This document shows, piece by piece, positions 14,033-17,630 of a stretch of DNA of 17,630 nucleotides. The notes below the pieces were generated by a model. That model searched no databases, was not told the DNA's origin, and saw only the letters and a program-made list of their open reading frames with translations. The first letter of the stretch is position 1. Each line of letters opens with the position of its first letter. The position numbers and the translations under genes are program-made. The stretch covers positions 1 through 17,630 of the forward strand of contig CANJXD010000058.1 of assembly GCA_947478535.1 (NCBI GenBank), given 5' to 3'. Source of the stretch: Acetobacteraceae bacterium. Its GTDB lineage: Bacteria > Pseudomonadota > Alphaproteobacteria > Acetobacterales > Acetobacteraceae.

Positions 14033-16129
14033 ATGGAAACCCCCATGCTTACGCCCATGCTCACGCCCGCGCAGACGGCCCCCGCGCGCGCCATCCGGGC
14101 CGCGCCGCTGCTGACCGGCCCGATCCTGCGCCGCGCCGCCATCGATGCGCTGAGGAAGCTCGATCCACGCCGGCTGATGCGCAATCCCGTGATCTTCGTC
14201 ACGGAAATCGTCTCCCTGCTGGTGACGGTGTTGGCGCTGAACGCCGCCTTGCAGGGTGCGCCCTGGGCGTTCCAGGCCGGCATCGCGCTGTGGCTGTGGC
14301 TGACCGTGTTGTTCGCCACCTTCGCCGAGGCCGTCGCGGAAGGCCGTGGCCGGGCGCAGGCGGATAGCCTGCGGCGGGCCCGGACCGAGGGGCGCGCCAA
14401 GCTGCTGCTGCGCGCCGATGACCGAACCCTGTGGCAGCCCCGCGCCGCCACCGACCTCCACCCCGGGGAATTCGTGCTGGTGGAGGCCGGCGACCTCGTC
14501 CCCTCCGATGGTGAGGTGGTGGAGGGCATCGCCAGCGTGAACGAGGCCGCGATCACCGGTGAAAGCGCGCCGGTGATCCGCGAGAGTGGTGGCGACCGAA
14601 GCGCCGTCACTGGCGGCACGCTGGTCGTTTCCGACTGGATCGTGGTGCGGATCACTGCCGCCTCCGGGTCCACCTTCCTCGACCGCATGATCGGCCTCGT
14701 CGAGGGTGCCAATCGTCGCAAGACGCCGAACGAGATCGCGCTCGATATCCTGCTGGCCGGCATGACGATCATCTTCCTGATCGCCGTTGCCTCCCTCGTC
14801 GGGCTGGCGAGCTGGCACGGCCAGCCACCGACGGTGACGGTGCTGGCGGCGCTGCTGGTGACGCTGATCCCGACGACGATCGGTGGCCTGCTCTCCGCCA
14901 TCGGCATCGCCGGGATGGACCGCCTGGTGCGCTTCAACGTGCTGGCGACCAGCGGGCGCGCGGTGGAAGCGGCGGGCGATGTCGATGTTCTGCTGTTGGA
15001 CAAGACCGGCACCATCACGCTGGGCAATCGCCAGGCCGCCAGCTTCATCCCGGCCCCGGGCGTCAGTGCGCGGGAGTTGGCGGAAGCCGCGGTGCTGGCC
15101 TCCCTGGCCGATGAGACGCCGGAGGGCCGCTCCATCCTCGCCTTCGCGCGGGACAACCACGGCATCGCCACGCCGGTGCTGCCGGAGGGCGCGCAGGTGG
15201 TGCCCTTCACGGCGCAGACGCGCGTCTCGGGCCTCGACCTGCCCAAGGGACCCGATGAGGGGCGCTATCGCAAGGGCGCGGTGGATGCGCTGCTGCGTGA
15301 GGTGGTGGGCGAGGTGCCCGCCGCGTTCCGGGAGGCGGTGGACCGCATTGCCCGGGCTGGCGGCACGCCGCTCGCCGTCGCGCGCGATGGCCGCCTGCTC
15401 GGCGCGATCGAGCTGAAGGACATCGTCAAGACCGGCATGCGCGCCCGCTTCGACGCGCTTCGCCGCATGGGCATCCGCACGGTGATGGTGACCGGCGACA
15501 ACCGCCTGACCGCCGCGGCCATCGCCGCCTAGGCGGGCGTGGATGATTTCATCGCCGAGGCGACGCCGGAGGACAAGCTCGCCTATATCCGCCGCGCCCA
15601 GGCCGAGGGCCGGCTTGTCGCCATGGCAGGGGACGGCACGAATGACGCGCCGGCGCTCGCCCAGGCCGATGTGGGGCTGGCGATGCAGACCGGCACCCAG
15701 GCGGCGCGCGAGGCCGGCAACATGGTGGACCTCGACAGCGACCCGACGAAGCTGATCGAGGTGGTGGAGATCGGCAAGCAGTTGCTCATCACCCGAGGGG
15801 CACTGACCAACTTCTCCATCGCCAATGACGTCGCCAAGTATTTCGCCATCCTGCCGGCGATCTTCGTCGCCTCCTATCCGGAGTTGGAGGCGCTGAACGT
15901 GATGCGCCTCGCCTCGCCGGAAAGCGCGATCCTGTCCGCTGTCATCTTCAACGCGCTGATCATCGTGGCGCTGGTGCCGCTGGCGCTGCGGGGCGTGCGC
16001 TACGTGCCGATCGGCGCGGCCGCGCTGCTGCGGCGCAACCTGCTGATCTACGGGCTGGGCGGGATCGCGGCCCCGTTCGTCGGCATCAAGCTCATCGACC
16101 TCATCCTTCATGTCACGGGGCTTGCCTGA
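14033..16129 (+). pseudogene. kdpB: kdpB, K+-transporting P-type ATPase catalytic subunit, interrupted by an in-frame amber codon
   Basis: The full frame is 699 codons including the terminator, close to normal KdpB length, but codon 500 (15530-15532) is TAG. The family sequence at this point is IAAEAGVDDF, so a Glu GAG has become TAG; the next codons (GCG GGC GTG GAT GAT TTC) continue the same frame perfectly. The first 499 residues hold TGES (175-178), phosphoaspartate D323 in DKTGT and the [13 protein letters not shown] stretch. The part after the stop holds GDGTNDAP (533-540), the NDVAKYFAI helix and the last membrane helices. The truncated product therefore lacks the P-domain hinge and could not pump. 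An internal GTG at 15539 might restart a 196-residue fragment, but the split cuts through the P domain. Three in-frame ATGs (14033, 14045, 14057) come from a 12-bp tandem repeat; I chose the first, with GAGG (14022-14025) seven bases upstream. Confidence 0.9.
14042..14065 (+). repeat. 12-bp in-frame tandem repeat at the kdpB N-terminus
   Basis: CCCATGCTTACG (14042-14053) and CCCATGCTCACG (14054-14065) differ at one base and encode PMLT twice. Each copy carries an in-frame ATG, giving three possible start codons. The unit lies before the conserved part of KdpB and is probably harmless. Confidence 0.75.
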
Positions 16130-16131
16130 CC

Positions 16132-16686
16132 ATGACATCGCTTCTGCGCCCGGCCTTCGTGCTGGTTTCGCTGTTCACGCTGCTGCTCGGCCTCGCGGTG
16201 CCGCTGGCCTTCACGGGGATCGCCGGCGCGGTGTTTCCGGTGGAGGCTGGGGGAAGCCTGGTCTCGCGGGATGGCAAGGTGATCGGCTCGGTCCCTGTCG
16301 GGCAGGCCTTTGCCACGAATCGCTACTTCCACCCGCGCCCCTCGGCGACATCCGCCGCGCCCTATGACGCCGCGGCTGGCGCTGCCTCGCAGCTCGGCCC
16401 GACCTCCGGCGCATTGTTGGAGGCCGCACGCGGGCGTGTTGCGGAACTGGGTGGGGCGCCGGTGCCGGCCGATGCCGCCACCGCCTCCGGCTCCGGCCTG
16501 GACCCGGATATCAGCCCGGCCAACGCCGCGTCGCAGGTTGCCCGGATTGCGATGGCGCGTGGCCTGCCGCAGGCCGCCGTCGCGGCGCTGGTGTCAGGCC
16601 ATGTCGAGGAACGGCCGCTCGGCCTGCTGGGGGAGAAGCGGGTGAATGTGCTGCGGCTCAACCTGGCGCTGGACGCGCTGCGGTGA
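16132..16686 (+). CDS. kdpC: KdpC, stabilising subunit of the K+-transporting ATPase
   Basis: 184 residues, near the usual 190. One N-terminal transmembrane helix (about 8-32) is followed by a periplasmic domain with the family motifs GQAFATNRYFHPRPSA, SGSGLDPDISP and a C-terminal VNVLRLNLALD. It starts two bases after the kdpB stop, so its translation is normally coupled to kdpB. With the amber codon 600 bases upstream, ribosomes would end early, and polarity could lower its yield. The gene itself shows no defect, which suggests the kdpB lesion is recent, bypassed, or not real. Confidence 0.95.
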   Translation: MTSLLRPAFVLVSLFTLLLGLAVPLAFTGIAGAVFPVEAGGSLVSRDGKVIGSVPVGQAFATNRYFHPRPSATSAAPYDAAAGAASQLGPTSGALLEAARGRVAELGGAPVPADAATASGSGLDPDISPANAASQVARIAMARGLPQAAVAALVSGHVEERPLGLLGEKRVNVLRLNLALDALR

Positions 16687-16694
16687 AGCGCCAG
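16663..16694. terminator. Hairpin at the kdpC / P1B-ATPase convergent junction
   Basis: CTGGCGCT (16663-16670) and AGCGCCAG (16687-16694) form a perfect eight-base-pair stem with a 16-base loop that contains the kdpC stop codon. The convergent gap is only 15 bp. No T-run follows, so it may be a weak or Rho-assisted terminator, or chance in GC-rich DNA. Confidence 0.3.
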
Positions 16695-16701
16695 CGCCTG
16701 C

Positions 16702-17630
16702 TCAAGCCTCGGGCTTCCAGGCCAGCAGGCGCAGCGCGTTCAACGTCACCAGCACCGTCGCCCCGGTATCCGCCATGATGGCCGGCCAGAGCCCTGTCAC
16801 GCCAGCGACGGTGGTGCCCAGGAAGACCAGCTTCAGCCCGACGGCCAGGGCGACGTTCGCCCGCACATTCGCCAACGTGGCGCGGGACAGCTGCACCAGC
16901 TCCACCACCCCCGAGACCCGGTCCCGCAGCAGTGCCGCATCAGCCGCTTCCAGGGCCACGGCGGTGCCGCCCCCCATGGCGATGCCGGCGGTGGCGGCGG
17001 CCAGGGCCGGGGCATCGTTGATGCCATCCCCCACCATCACCACCGGGCCCGCCGCCTTCAACACGGCGATGGCGCGCAGCTTGTCCTCCGGCAGCAGTCC
17101 GGCGCGGACCTCGATCCCCAACGTGGCACCGATGGCGGTGGCGCTGCGGAGGTTGTCGCCGGTCAGCATCACGGTCGCCATGCCGAGGCCATGCAGTGCC
17201 GCCAGCGCCGCCACCGCATCCGGGCGCGCTTCATCCCGCAGCGCCAGAAGCCCGATCGCCACGCGGTCCGCGGTGACGATGGCGATGGTGTTACCGTCCG
17301 ACTCCAGCCGCTCCCGCGCCGCGGCAAGCTCCGCGCCGAGCGCGATGCCGGTGGTGTCCGCCCAACCAGGGCTGCCGACGCCGATGCGCCGCCCCTCGAT
17401 GGTGGCGGCCACGGCCTGGCCGGGCAGGGCGGATGCGGCGCGGGCGGGCGGGATGCCGATATCCCGCGCGGCGACCTCCGCCAGGATGGCGCGGGCCAGC
17501 GGGTGGGCGGAGCCCGCTTCCACCCCGGCGGCGAGGCGCAGCACCTCATCCACCCGTTCCCCCGGCGCGGCGATAACCTCGGTCACCCGGGGGTGGCCGC
17601 GGGTCAGGGTGCCGGTCTTGTCGAAGGCGA
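16702..17630 (-). CDS. Zn2+/Cd2+/Pb2+-type P1B ATPase, C-terminal part
   Basis: The gene continues past the right edge; 309 codons of its 3' end are here, the frame entering at AFDKTGTLTRG, whose aspartate is the phosphorylation site. Next come the heavy-metal-ATPase HP locus SAHPLARAI, MLTGDN, and the hinge GDGINDAPAL. The last two helices carry VGLKLVFLG and MADTGATVLVTLNALRLL, with the lysine and aspartate typical of the ZntA/CadA (Zn/Cd/Pb exporting) branch rather than the Cu branch. It would export toxic divalent metals from the cytoplasm. The N-terminal metal-binding domain and CPC motif would be outside the window, so I leave the symbol blank. The stop at 16702 faces kdpC, 15 bp away. 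Confidence 0.93.
   Translation of the reverse strand, partial: AFDKTGTLTRGHPRVTEVIAAPGERVDEVLRLAAGVEAGSAHPLARAILAEVAARDIGIPPARAASALPGQAVAATIEGRRIGVGSPGWADTTGIALGAELAAARERLESDGNTIAIVTADRVAIGLLALRDEARPDAVAALAALHGLGMATVMLTGDNLRSATAIGATLGIEVRAGLLPEDKLRAIAVLKAAGPVVMVGDGINDAPALAAATAGIAMGGGTAVALEAADAALLRDRVSGVVELVQLSRATLANVRANVALAVGLKLVFLGTTVAGVTGLWPAIMADTGATVLVTLNALRLLAWKPEA

Noticed and set aside
15539..16129. A separate gene for the second part of KdpB starting at GTG 15539
   Set aside because: It is the same frame as kdpB, its sequence continues the KdpB family exactly, and the break would split the phosphorylation domain. An AGG (15531-15533) five bases upstream makes reinitiation possible, but a working split protein is unlikely.
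13043..16138. A 1031-codon open frame on the minus strand opposite kdpA and kdpB
   Set aside because: It is antisense to well-conserved genes and its translation is rich in Arg, His, Gly, Gln and Asp without any domain I recognise. Long antisense frames are common in GC-rich DNA with strong third-position bias.

Overview
This is a high-GC window with no tRNA, rRNA, insertion sequence or CRISPR array that I can see. Gene content and gene style (KdpFABC, an MntR/NRAMP pair, many start/stop overlaps, Alphaproteobacteria-like protein sequences) suggest an alphaproteobacterium. Rhodospirillales/Acetobacteraceae is my best guess, but it rests on general impression and not on a marker gene. The common theme is cation homeostasis plus redox chemistry.

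Left part (1-3075): a partial luciferase-like flavin monooxygenase gene runs off the left edge and is divergent from a LysR-type regulator. The Mn/Fe transporter gene mntH and its DtxR-family regulator gene mntR are divergent from each other. They share a 65-bp promoter region with a 14-bp palindrome resembling the DtxR/IdeR operator.

Centre (3120-8561): a three-gene, translationally coupled minus-strand operon encodes a membrane-anchored FAD/2Fe-2S reductase, a five-helix b-type cytochrome with two H-x13-H pairs, and a membrane-anchored octaheme c-type cytochrome. Together they read as a complete NAD(P)H-to-periplasm electron wire. Divergent from it is a P2-like P-type cation ATPase. The 284-bp region between them holds a perfect FNR/FixK-type box (TTGAT-N4-ATCAA), so both units are probably induced at low oxygen.

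Right part (8590-16686): a Kdp potassium system with kdpE and kdpD on the minus strand, divergent from an unnamed 27-residue membrane peptide gene, kdpF, kdpA, kdpB and kdpC on the plus strand. The kdpD-kdpF gap carries three helically phased copies of a CTTTAYGCG repeat, probable KdpE sites. kdpB has an in-frame amber codon at 15530-15532, exactly where the family has a conserved Glu codon. The frame stays open and conserved for another 198 codons. As read, the K+ pump is inactive unless the codon is read through or is a sequence error.

Right edge (16702-17630): the C-terminal part of a Zn/Cd/Pb-type P1B ATPase converges on kdpC. Three different P-type ATPase classes thus lie within 12 kb. 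The strongest leads are the amber-interrupted kdpB and the FNR-box-linked flavin/diheme-b/octaheme-c operon.
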